A stretch of DNA of 64,000 bases from Gemmatimonadota bacterium (GTDB taxonomy: Bacteria > Latescibacterota > UBA2968 > GCA-2709665): contig JAPPFJ010000031.1 in NCBI GenBank assembly GCA_028877215.1, forward strand, positions 78,409-142,408, read 5' to 3'. Positions within the stretch are counted from its first letter, which is position 1, and each line of letters opens with the position of its first letter. The notes under the pieces were generated by a model. It was not told the DNA's origin, made no database searches, and saw nothing but the letters and a program-made list of their open reading frames with translations. Positions 37,764 to 45,889 of the stretch are shown one piece after another. The position numbers and the translations under genes were made by a program.

Positions 37764-37957
37764 ATTTGAGAAGGCCGGGAAACCAGGCGTGCGGCATTTC
37801 AATCAAATCTATGGCAATGCGCACGGTCGGTTTGCGCCATCAAAGTACCGGCGTGCATCGGGACAACGAGAGCGGTGGCCAGATTGACATATGTGAACAA
37901 TTATCTCGAAACGCAAGAATAATATGATTTTTTCGTGATTTCCTTTGATGCCAGCGA

Positions 37958-37986
37958 ATTTTAGGTATATCGTTTGACGATGTCAA
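37958..37986 (-). promoter_or_regulatory. Promoter of the RiPP transport operon
   Basis: On the minus strand TTGACA (37,981-37,986) and TAAAAT (37,958-37,963) are separated by exactly 17 bp. A leader of about 150-190 nt precedes the HlyD-type gene. Confidence 0.8.
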
Positions 37987-38051
37987 TAAACATTTCGAGT
38001 CCACGCCCCGGTCGTTCGATTGGATCAACCCGCTCAACGCGCAATCATAAC

Positions 38052-38083
38052 AAAAAGACCACCCATATGCGGGTGGTCTTTTT
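38052..38083. terminator. Bidirectional intrinsic terminator
   Basis: AAAAAGACCACCC pairs with GGGTGGTCTTTTT around ATATGC. The A-run and T-run on both sides allow termination in either direction, separating the defence-like island from the RiPP operon. Confidence 0.85.
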
Positions 38084-38149
38084 CGATCGGCAGTCATCCG
38101 TCCGAAACGGTCGGCCGGAGGCGCCTGTTAGTCTCCATCCGAGACTATA

Positions 38150-38656
38150 TCAGGGCATATTATGAAATTCAGGCGATAATTGCGGTCCTTTCAATGACTT
38201 ATTCATGATATTCAGAGCGAATTGGAAATCGCAATCCGACCTCGGCAACTCACTCTTGCGAAAGACAATCACCCTTAAACGTACGTCGTCAGCCGGGAAG
38301 TGACCCAAGACCACTCGATGGCCAAAAATACGCACCTCCCGCACGCAGATGACCAAGTTCTAATTCCACGTCGATCCACCCTGAACGTCGGCGACAACAC
38401 ACTTTATCACAGAACCAGCGACAGCCACTGTAGACAGTTGAGAGCGCTTGCCTCCGAAACGACAGATGTCGTCGCAAATGGCGGCAGTCGCAGCTTCCGT
38501 TTTGCCCGTCGCTGACGGAGACGCAAACAGAACGTCATGTCCCTTGCCAATCTCGGGCATTACCGCTTTCTGACCGTCGTTTTGTTTGCGTCGCTCGAAG
38601 AAAATCGGAAACGTACCCTGCATCATACTGCACAATTGCGCCCGATCCTCATTCAT
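38150..38656 (-). pseudogene. Truncated SF2 (DEAD/Lhr-type) helicase remnant
   Basis: The frame starting within the end of the upstream ATPase gene (ATG at 38,656; an earlier ATG at 38,719 is also open) encodes GKGHDVLFASPSATGKTEAAT, helicase motif I of BrxHI/Lhr-like proteins. About 20 weakly helicase-like residues follow, and a TAG at 38,360-38,362 ends it. The same frame then stays open to 38,150 (NLVICVREVRIFGH... SELPRSDCDFQFAL). That part is not recognisable as helicase, suggesting a large internal deletion plus a nonsense codon. An intact protein would be several hundred residues longer. The gene therefore looks inactivated. Confidence 0.65.
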
Positions 38657-40112
38657 CCCAGGGTAGTACCTCGCCAGCAACTTGACGCGCTGCCTCGTCA
38701 ACCGATTTTGCCAGTTCATCTATTCCCACCTCTCGTGTATGGCTGAGCAGAACCGCTGGGCAGAAGCCTGCCAGCTTGGTCCAATTTCGCAATATTCGCT
38801 CATCGACCGGTGCTTCTCCGAATCTCGTACGCAATATACCGGCGATCCGCGTCCGAACGTCAGGATCGACAAGGATCTGCACCTTAGGGCCGAGACGTTC
38901 TCCACACTCTTTGAGAAAATCCAATACCCATTTCTCATAATCGGCATCATTTGCCGACGAGAGTAGCACCACATCGCTCTTATCGTGAATAAAGACGCTT
39001 ATCTCCCCGACCTTGCGCCGAAGGTAACGCGTGTCCTCCCCTTCGGTCAATCCGACGAATAATGCGAAATGAGGTCCCTCTCTCCAGAAACGTGGTAGAT
39101 CGAAATGTTCATAGTCGTCGTCGGGATTGTCAAGATTATAGCGAGGTCGATGTGCACATCGTGCAAGAACATCAAAGAAGTTGTTCGCGCGGGCATATCG
39201 GTTGAACGAATACGTGCGCACATGCTCCGCTTCGTCGATTATTATAACAAGGCCCTTGTAGCCCAGCGACTTGACGATATCATGTAGAACGACTAAGTTG
39301 TATGCATAGACAATGCCAGTATCCTTTACCTGCGGAAGGGTTGGGATCTTTTCTCTGTACCCGGCTTGCCAACTCAGCGATCTGATAGTCCGGATCTGCT
39401 TCATCTGCCCTGCAAGCCAGTTGACTGCAGACACATAATCCGAATCGTCCCGACGATGTGAGAGATACAGTAGTGCTTTCAACCCCTGACTGAACCAAGG
39501 CGAGCGTCTCACATACGAAAGACCCCTGATCGTCGTCCAATTGTCCCGTATTTCCTTGACAAGATCGAAAAAGTCGAGGCTTCGGCTGCCGTCCGTGCGT
39601 GTGGGGAATTCAAGACCGCTCGTAAGCGCCTGGTAAACTGTTGAGGGTTTGGCAGGATCCGCTGCCTTTGGATCAAGTTCAACTGAGGCGGTAACCCATC
39701 CATCCCGGAGCGCAACCGACTTAACAACGCGAAGATGATGAGACTTTCCTGATCCATAATAACCCATGTAGACTCGACAGAGCCCGCTTTCTGGTGCTCG
39801 ATCCAACAAATGACTGATTTCTTCCGCCAATTCCTCTCCGCCGATCGTCAGGTTGACCAACCGTTCTGGATCAGTTGGCACGACACCAAGATTCACTGCT
39901 TCAAACACCTTACGAAACGCTTGATCTGACACTGGCTGCGATTGTTGTGGCTGCGACCCAGGGTCAGGATGATTTAATCGGGGACGTAAATCTCTGACTT
40001 CAACATCGAGTTCCTCACCAAAAAACTCGACTGTGGCGACATCGCCTAGAACAGAGACAACTTTCCCAATGCCGAAAACTAGATGGTCAACTTCCAAACC
40101 GACCTCGATCAC
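38649..40112 (-). CDS. BrxC/BrxD-like P-loop ATPase (DUF2791-type) with N-terminal SH3-like domain
   Basis: A 487-aa protein. A ~45-residue beta domain (VDHLVFGIGKVVSVLGDVATVEFF), similar to SH3/tudor-like tails of SF1 helicases, is followed by a P-loop ATPase: Walker A VYMGYYGSGKSHHLRV, Walker B GLVIIIDEAEHV, and an arginine-rich C-terminal helical part. The GYYGSGKS-type P-loop and position before a DEAD-like helicase match DUF2791/BrxD proteins of BREX-like defence loci. Its ATG overlaps the upstream ATPase gene by 4 bp. Confidence 0.78.
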   Translation of the reverse strand: MIEVGLEVDHLVFGIGKVVSVLGDVATVEFFGEELDVEVRDLRPRLNHPDPGSQPQQSQPVSDQAFRKVFEAVNLGVVPTDPERLVNLTIGGEELAEEISHLLDRAPESGLCRVYMGYYGSGKSHHLRVVKSVALRDGWVTASVELDPKAADPAKPSTVYQALTSGLEFPTRTDGSRSLDFFDLVKEIRDNWTTIRGLSYVRRSPWFSQGLKALLYLSHRRDDSDYVSAVNWLAGQMKQIRTIRSLSWQAGYREKIPTLPQVKDTGIVYAYNLVVLHDIVKSLGYKGLVIIIDEAEHVRTYSFNRYARANNFFDVLARCAHRPRYNLDNPDDDYEHFDLPRFWREGPHFALFVGLTEGEDTRYLRRKVGEISVFIHDKSDVVLLSSANDADYEKWVLDFLKECGERLGPKVQILVDPDVRTRIAGILRTRFGEAPVDERILRNWTKLAGFCPAVLLSHTREVGIDELAKSVDEAARQVAGEVLPWDE

Positions 40113-41401
40113 CCGTGCTCTCCATCAAGAGGAGGTTCATTGTCACTGACGAAATCCGTCGCCTGTTCCGTGCTTATTGAGCATTCTCTCTGCAGCTGTT
40201 GGCCAAGAAACCGACAATATTGATACACGAAAAATCGTGGTTTCGGCGTCTCGAACCAGTTTTTCTCTTGTGTAGAGACGATTTCTTTCATATTCGATTT
40301 TTGAATCTCCTGATTCCATTTTTTGTTGTGAGCCTGACTGAAGACAGCCAACAATCTCTCACCTATGCGGTAGATGACTTCTCTTGAATTTGTTTCTTCC
40401 AAATTGATAAGTGGCACCAAAGGACTGCCCTTCGAAAACGCCGTGCTGCCTATCCGATCCTGAAGCGCTCTATATTTGCTAATCACCTCCGATCGAAAAT
40501 CCTGTGTAGCAGCGTATAGAAACATTATCCCACCGAACTCGCCCTCGGCGTTTTGATTGATCATTGTCAGTAAATTCTCGATGGCTTGCCTCTGCTTAAC
40601 TGAACCACGTCGGAAGGAGGTTATTCGACTCCCTTCATCAAAGGCAATAAGGAACCCTTGGTAGGCCATGCGTGTTCTCAGAAAGGCGATAACCGTCTTT
40701 AGTCGTCGGAAAGCGTTATCATCGCGCACTGGTTCAAAAAGCCCCATGTTCCTGAGGGTGGTTGACCGCGCGTTGTCGCCCTTGACCCACGCAATCAATT
40801 CGTAATCGCTCCCGGAAGTGATTGCACCGCACGCCAACTTCAAGAGGCGCTGACTTAGTGCGGTAAGTGCGGAGGCCATCTGCGGGTCTGGAGCACCTCG
40901 CCAAAGGCCACCGATCTGCTCCTCGATTTGTCTTTGTACCAAATCCGGCACATTGTTGCCCGGTTCGGCACCGAGTTGGTTTATTCGTCGTCGAATCCAA
41001 CTGTCAATTAGAACATCAAGACCCTTGTCGTCACTGCCATCCAATTGCGCTTCAAAGGGTGGCTGAAACGATCTCATAGTCGCGCGAAAAATCGCGGACG
41101 GGGAATTGAACGGACACTCTATCCCCACAGACACAATCGCGGTGATAACGTCCTGCTCGCTAGCCCGTTGGGCAAGACTATTGATGAACTGAGTCTTGCC
41201 GCTCCCGTAATCCCCTTCCAGATATTTGAAGCATCCCAATCCCTCTGCAAGCTGTCCACGGAAGTAATTTTGATCAAGGGCATCAAGAATATGATCCGTA
41301 CCCACATTGATGAAATATGAATATTTACCCGGGGCGATCGGGGAGTTCATCAATCGACGCAGCAAATTCCGAGCGTCATCGCTGTTGATCGATACTTCCA
41401 T
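40109..41401 (-). CDS. BrxC/BrxD-like P-loop ATPase (DUF2791-type)
   Basis: A 430-aa ATPase. It opens DARNLLRRLMNSPIAPGKYSYFINVG and has Walker A YLEGDYGSGKTQFINSL, Walker B QGFLIAFDEGSR and a sensor-like IMFLYAATQDF. The short N-terminal helix region followed by GDYGSGKT is characteristic of DUF2791 proteins found in BREX and related systems. Strong Shine-Dalgarno GGGAGG before the ATG. It is translationally coupled to the second ATPase, suggesting a two-ATPase complex. Confidence 0.82.
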   Translation of the reverse strand: MEVSINSDDARNLLRRLMNSPIAPGKYSYFINVGTDHILDALDQNYFRGQLAEGLGCFKYLEGDYGSGKTQFINSLAQRASEQDVITAIVSVGIECPFNSPSAIFRATMRSFQPPFEAQLDGSDDKGLDVLIDSWIRRRINQLGAEPGNNVPDLVQRQIEEQIGGLWRGAPDPQMASALTALSQRLLKLACGAITSGSDYELIAWVKGDNARSTTLRNMGLFEPVRDDNAFRRLKTVIAFLRTRMAYQGFLIAFDEGSRITSFRRGSVKQRQAIENLLTMINQNAEGEFGGIMFLYAATQDFRSEVISKYRALQDRIGSTAFSKGSPLVPLINLEETNSREVIYRIGERLLAVFSQAHNKKWNQEIQKSNMKEIVSTQEKNWFETPKPRFFVYQYCRFLGQQLQRECSISTEQATDFVSDNEPPLDGEHG

Positions 41402-41412
41402 GTCGTTCCTCC

Positions 41413-42318
41413 CTATCTGACGACTTTCCTACGTATGTAGATCATTGGTCTTACAACTGTTCCTTCCGCATTTGCCGGTACGAAAAACGAACGCGACTTT
41501 GTGCCATGAGCCTGATTGAGCGTAGCCGGAATCAGTTCAAAAGAGTTAGATTGACCCAAAGATGATATCTGCCGCCGCCAATTGATCAGATTTGCAATAA
41601 AAACTGCCTCTGGAACGTCCTCGAAATTCCGACGCGATGGTCTTCCCCAGAACCGTTGACTCTGTACAGCGATCTTGAACAGCCGTGCAACGTCAGCGAT
41701 CAATACGTTGTCATTCCCTGTGCGGTGTCTCGCCATGGTCCACGCGAACGCTAATCGTTCAAGGAAGTCATCAACCGGTAGAGTCCATTTTTCAACTGCC
41801 TCATCGGCGGTCTTAAATCCACCTACAACATAGTCTATATCGGCAGGGATCTTATCGATAACTGGATAGTGAGGTGTCATCGACCAAGCCCAGTTCTGGC
41901 CACCCTTGTCAGAGACAAGCACCAAACGACCGGCAAAAAACTGATTGTCTCTGTAGCCGGTCCGCACGCCCTTCAGATGGCTAAGCGCCTGAAGTGCAAA
42001 CCTTCTACGGTTTTCAGGATGACGCATGCGTTCAGCATGCTGCTTCACGGCGAGCTTAGCTTGTTCGATCTCGCGGGCAGCCGCGGGTCCAAGAACGGAC
42101 TCTTTGGGCAATGCCAGCGCGGCTAGCTCCTGCTGTCGCTCGATCCGTGCAGGGGGTATGTCGAGACCGTCCGCACGAGTTTTGCCTTGACCCAGAATCC
42201 GAGGCAGCCGGGCGGCCAGAATTCCCCTTGCGTTGGCAAGTAATCCTGTGCCTTTTGCATAATCCTCGAATGCGGGAAACAGGACTTTATCGGTGGCCTT
42301 CAATGTACCTACTCCCAT
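41413..42318 (-). CDS. Unknown protein of the defence-like island
   Basis: The 301-aa product has no fold that I recognise. The first ~120 residues are helical and charged (PARIERQQELAALALPKES, AREIEQAKLAVKQHAERMRH). The second half is mixed, with DKGGQNWAWSMTPHYPVIDKIPADIDYVVGGF and FEDVPEAVFIANLINWRRQ. A start at 42,318 follows the helicase stop by about 6 bp; a TTG one codon earlier is possible. It sits between a helicase and two ATPases, so it may be an adaptor or effector subunit. Confidence 0.75.
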   Translation of the reverse strand: MGVGTLKATDKVLFPAFEDYAKGTGLLANARGILAARLPRILGQGKTRADGLDIPPARIERQQELAALALPKESVLGPAAAREIEQAKLAVKQHAERMRHPENRRRFALQALSHLKGVRTGYRDNQFFAGRLVLVSDKGGQNWAWSMTPHYPVIDKIPADIDYVVGGFKTADEAVEKWTLPVDDFLERLAFAWTMARHRTGNDNVLIADVARLFKIAVQSQRFWGRPSRRNFEDVPEAVFIANLINWRRQISSLGQSNSFELIPATLNQAHGTKSRSFFVPANAEGTVVRPMIYIRRKVVR

Positions 42319-42324
42319 CAAGGT

Positions 42325-44613
42325 TCAGGATTGCGTTACATCGAATAGATCTCGCGACACACCCCGAAGCACCGAGGGATATTCCTCAGCGATAAGGCCT
42401 AAGCGTCGGGTAGGCCGCGAAAGACCCACATAGGCTCGTTCTCGCGTGAAGTTCAGCGAAGCACTTTTGACCCCTTCGAGTCCCAGAACGATACAGGCAT
42501 CGAATTCAAGACCCTTAATTCGTTCAACTGACGTCGTAATTAGACCATCACCCGAGGGTTCCCACTCTCGAGCCAGTGGGACATTAAGGTTCGCTAACTC
42601 CGATCGAAGTCGCGACAGCGCCTGTTCGTCTTCGTTAATCTGAATAAGCGCGACACTTTGAACGACATCGGAGCGTCTAAGCACGGCCACGAGTTGGCTG
42701 ATACGCAACGCTTGGTCGTGCGGTGGAGTAATAATCAGTTGAGGCTTTTTGTCTTCCAGCGTCTCGTTAACATCAAACGATGGGCGCTCTTTAAAGGCGA
42801 CCTCATAGAACCCCTGCAGAAAGCGACCGATCTGCCGGCTTTGTCGTATATTTCGGGCAAACAGATAAATCTGATCGGTTCCGGGTCCGCGTAGCGAGTG
42901 GCCCACATGGAGCGCTTTCGGCGAAGTCATTCCATGAACTGGGCTGACAATCTGCCTAAAATCCGAAGAGACCGTCAATGCACCATCCGGATCCACAAGC
43001 GATCCAATCAACGAGGCCTCCGCGACACAAAGGTCTTGCGCCTCGTCTATCACAACATGCGTCCACCGTTGATCACCATGCAGCGCCAGACCGATCGCTG
43101 AAGGCACCTCGCGGAACTTTAGCCCAAACTCACTTGTCTCGGGAAGAGCAAAACGAAGGAGCCAAGCGAGCCAAGGTCGGTCCTCGGGGCCGTAGAGACG
43201 ATCAGACCAGTCCTTGACCGCACTACCCAGCACATCCGCCTCGTCGACGCGGTCCCCCGTCCCGCGTCTCATCCTGACTGCCGCCTCGGATTTCATATCC
43301 CCGAAATAGGACATCAGTGCGGAGAGTGGATCATAAACCGCGTAGAGCCATTGCAGAAAAAAGGTGTCAAAACGTGCGCCGGATTCCGCTGACATCGATG
43401 CTCGAGCCTTGGTATAGCTGTCGACAACAGCCGAAAACACTGCCTTCATCGACAATTCTGATCGCAATGGATCTGAGCCTATCCGGGTACGATTGCCATG
43501 GGAAGAAAGGTCACCCGCCAGAGTTCTCAAAGCACTATGTTTATCTTGGTTCACAGTCATCCAAGGGGCGTCAGTAACAGATTCCAATCGGCTGGCAATC
43601 TGTCGCTCATAGACTTCCCACAACCGCCCAAGGTCGTAATGATCGGAGAGGCCGAGCACAGCGGCTCGCGCAGCGCTCTCCAGGCGTGACAGTCTTCTTT
43701 GCCGCGGACGAGCACTGTGCTTGAACACCCACGCGTGATCCAGATACCGTTCAATGAACTCGTTTACCGGCTCAACCACAAATTCGGGAATGTTGAGCTG
43801 ATCTATCAGCAGATTCTTCGCATGCTCCACCAAGTTATCGTTGGCCAGAAACACTCGCGTCAGGTCTGGCGAATATGTGACGAGCCGGCTGTGTTCCTGA
43901 CGCTCATCCTGTTGATCATACAAAAACCGGATTCGCTGAAAGGCGACTGTCGTCTTGCCCGATCCTGGAGCTCCAGTTACAAGCATCAATCCAGACATGC
44001 GGGAAATAAACGCCGAAACCTGGTCTGGCGTCATGTCCAGCTTGACAGCCTTGAGCCCCGTTTTAGGCCTTGCTGTTGTGCGTGGTCTAACGGCCCCGCC
44101 AGGCTGATAGACTCCCGATAGATCTGGAAACAAACTGTCGAAACGCGCCTTCGCGCGTGGTTTCACGCTTAGTAGTCGATAGCCGTTTGCACTTATATCC
44201 TTGACTTCGCCTATTCCGAGCGCCAATGCACTTTGAAGGCCGGGATGAGTCCACGCAAGAACGTTCACCGACTGACCATCACTACTAAGGACCTCGTTAG
44301 CTTTCGAGTTCGTATTTGCGTACCAAAGCTGTTCCCTTTCAAGCGGCCTACCCGAAATGTCAGCTGATTTGGTGTACACTTCCACCATTACGTGAAAAGC
44401 CTCGTCTGCAATGGCTTTAAGGGATTTCCGGTCTCGATCCAGATGTTCCATTCTGCTCTTGTGGGATTTCGTCACACCGAAGCGACTGTCCGTTTGAGGC
44501 GTACGAAGACGCCCGAGTTTACTTCTCGCCACTTCAATCACGAATTCCGCATTCTGCCGGTCTCGTTGAACGCGGTGATTAAGCCCAAATCTCTTCCTGT
44601 CATTTGTGTCCAT
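42325..44613 (-). CDS. Superfamily 1 (UvrD/HelD-like) helicase
   Basis: A 762-aa protein. A ~180-residue N-terminal region is followed by the Q-motif/Walker A LMLVTGAPGSGKTTVAFQRI, DEAQ box WTHVVIDEAQDLCVAE, motif III-like LTVSSDFRQIV, motif V TSVERIKGLEFDACIVLGL and motif VI ERAYVGLSRPTRRLGLI. The layout resembles HelD-type or other large SF1 enzymes in defence loci. The ATG at 44,613 has GGAGG at ideal spacing, better than the ATG at 44,628. First gene of the island, directly behind its promoter. Confidence 0.85.
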   Translation of the reverse strand: MDTNDRKRFGLNHRVQRDRQNAEFVIEVARSKLGRLRTPQTDSRFGVTKSHKSRMEHLDRDRKSLKAIADEAFHVMVEVYTKSADISGRPLEREQLWYANTNSKANEVLSSDGQSVNVLAWTHPGLQSALALGIGEVKDISANGYRLLSVKPRAKARFDSLFPDLSGVYQPGGAVRPRTTARPKTGLKAVKLDMTPDQVSAFISRMSGLMLVTGAPGSGKTTVAFQRIRFLYDQQDERQEHSRLVTYSPDLTRVFLANDNLVEHAKNLLIDQLNIPEFVVEPVNEFIERYLDHAWVFKHSARPRQRRLSRLESAARAAVLGLSDHYDLGRLWEVYERQIASRLESVTDAPWMTVNQDKHSALRTLAGDLSSHGNRTRIGSDPLRSELSMKAVFSAVVDSYTKARASMSAESGARFDTFFLQWLYAVYDPLSALMSYFGDMKSEAAVRMRRGTGDRVDEADVLGSAVKDWSDRLYGPEDRPWLAWLLRFALPETSEFGLKFREVPSAIGLALHGDQRWTHVVIDEAQDLCVAEASLIGSLVDPDGALTVSSDFRQIVSPVHGMTSPKALHVGHSLRGPGTDQIYLFARNIRQSRQIGRFLQGFYEVAFKERPSFDVNETLEDKKPQLIITPPHDQALRISQLVAVLRRSDVVQSVALIQINEDEQALSRLRSELANLNVPLAREWEPSGDGLITTSVERIKGLEFDACIVLGLEGVKSASLNFTRERAYVGLSRPTRRLGLIAEEYPSVLRGVSRDLFDVTQS

Positions 44614-44636
44614 GTAACCTCCGATCATTAGACTTA

Positions 44637-44665
44637 AGCATACAAAAAAGAACTTCGCTTGTCAA
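44637..44665 (-). promoter_or_regulatory. Promoter of the defence-like operon
   Basis: On the minus strand TTGACA (44,660-44,665) and TATGCT (44,637-44,642) are exactly 17 bp apart. Transcription would start near 44,630, giving a short leader with GGAGG before the helicase ATG at 44,613. Confidence 0.8.
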
Positions 44666-45226
44666 TATCTTTATCAGGTAACCAAAAGTATTAATATACG
44701 CGCGCGTGGAATCTACATCGTATTTATCTGATAGAAAAAGAAATCCATATACAAAATCGAAACGCCAACGATCCATTGCTCACGACGTCGGCAACCATCC
44801 GTTGCAATGCGACGTGTCCGCAACTTTGATCGTGTCCGGTTCAGCTACAAGGAGTTGCGCCGCATTATTCCAAGCCGTTCAGCCGTGGAGAACAGCTGAG
44901 CGGAGCGTCCTTTTGTAGTTCGCACGGAAAGTGGGTGTCGCCTTGGATATCCCTGAGACGTATTGAAAGGCACTCCGGAATCGGACTTTCGCGCTGGGCG
45001 CGGCCTGCACCTTCTTTAACGCGTACTGTACTGAGAAGAACGCGAGGAATTGGGAGAAAGTCCGAAGGTGGCTGGTCTTTGTAATTGCGTGGTAATCACT
45101 GCTGTCCAAGAACCGTGGGATTCTTGGAGATGAGGTTTGAAAAGTGGATTCGATTGGCGACTATGGACGGGATAGACCCGGATAACGAAAACCAGGTTGC
45201 CATGGGTTCACGTCAGTTGCAATGCA

Positions 45227-45383
45227 TGTCATTCTGAGCGGAGTCGAAGCATCTCTCGCCGCATGGGTCCCGCGCTGCAGGCGGACGTGCTGCCTCTCAG
45301 GTATCGATACGTGAAAATCGCACCGGGATGATCCGATGCAGCAGTAGATCCTTCGTCGGCCTAGGGGCCTCCTCTGGATGACA
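45227..45383. repeat. TGTCATTCTGAG-type element, copy 1
   Basis: Begins TGTCATTCTGAGCGGAGTCG and ends GGATGACA, the inverted ends of a non-autonomous repeat family common in environmental genomes. Internal sequence includes GATCCTTCGTCGGCC. Confidence 0.7.
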
Positions 45384-45416
45384 GTGGGAAGCAATATGCT
45401 TGACTATCGGCCAACG

Positions 45417-45537
45417 TGTCATTCTGAGCGGAGTCGAAGAATCTCCCGTATTCTCGATTGTACGTGTCGTACATGGCCTTTGTAGACGACCTTGTGCGCG
45501 GACACTTAAACTGGCTCGAGGCCTCCTCAGGATGACA
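45417..45537. repeat. TGTCATTCTGAG-type element, copy 2
   Basis: Begins with the same TGTCATTCTGAGCGGAGTCG, then AAGAATCTC, and ends GGCCTCCTCAGGATGACA. It lies only 33 bp from copy 1 in the same orientation. Confidence 0.7.
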
Positions 45538-45666
45538 GTCTTCGCAAAGGTAGGACCGACTCGTTTCGCCAATGGCTGTGGACGATTTTGCCAGCCATAT
45601 ATTTCGCGTGTTTTCGCGACTTTCGTAGTGACTCAAACCCGTTTTTGGACAGGTTTGATGCAAATT

Positions 45667-45715
45667 GAAAAAGGCGATTAAACTGCGGATTACCAAGATA
45701 CATCAGGTCACTGGA
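45667..45715 (-). repeat. Dispersed 48-bp repeat, copy 1
   Basis: Read on the minus strand, GTCCAGTGACCT then GTATCTTGGTAATCCGC and TAATCGCCTTT closely match 54,117-54,164 on the plus strand. Confidence 0.65.
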
Positions 45716-45830
45716 CGTGAACGGAAAATACGTCCTTTTGGAAGACCCTTACGCCCCGTTTCAGGGGTATTCGTCGCGTCGCCGCGTTGCTGGTTTTTTC
45801 AATTTGGGGTTAACTGTGAACCTGACAGGC

Positions 45831-45859
45831 AAAAGGCATCCGCCAGACCAACGGATGCC
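45831..45859 (-). terminator. Terminator of the TonB-dependent receptor gene
   Basis: GGCATCCG / CGGATGCC 8-bp stem with 9-nt loop, followed on the minus strand by TTTTGCC; 30 bp after the stop codon. Confidence 0.75.
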
Positions 45860-45889
45860 CTTTGTGAGACTGTTATGAATCACGGACCG

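Larger units (their letters stand above)
44666..45889. other. Gene-free region, about 1.2 kb, rich in repeats
   Basis: No supported gene. It contains two TGTCATTCTGAG-type elements (45,227-45,383, 45,417-45,537), a dispersed 49-bp repeat (45,667-45,715), a perfect 7-bp hairpin near 45,106-45,126 (CCAAGAA/TTCTTGG), and the terminator of the TonB-dependent receptor gene. Confidence 0.65.

Noticed and set aside
38649..41401. Naming the island a complete BREX system
   Set aside because: No PglX methyltransferase, PglZ alkaline-phosphatase-type protein or PglW kinase is present; only ATPases and helicases match.
44879..45109. A 76-codon minus-strand open frame upstream of the helicase operon
   Set aside because: No ribosome binding site or recognisable domain; codon pattern looks random.
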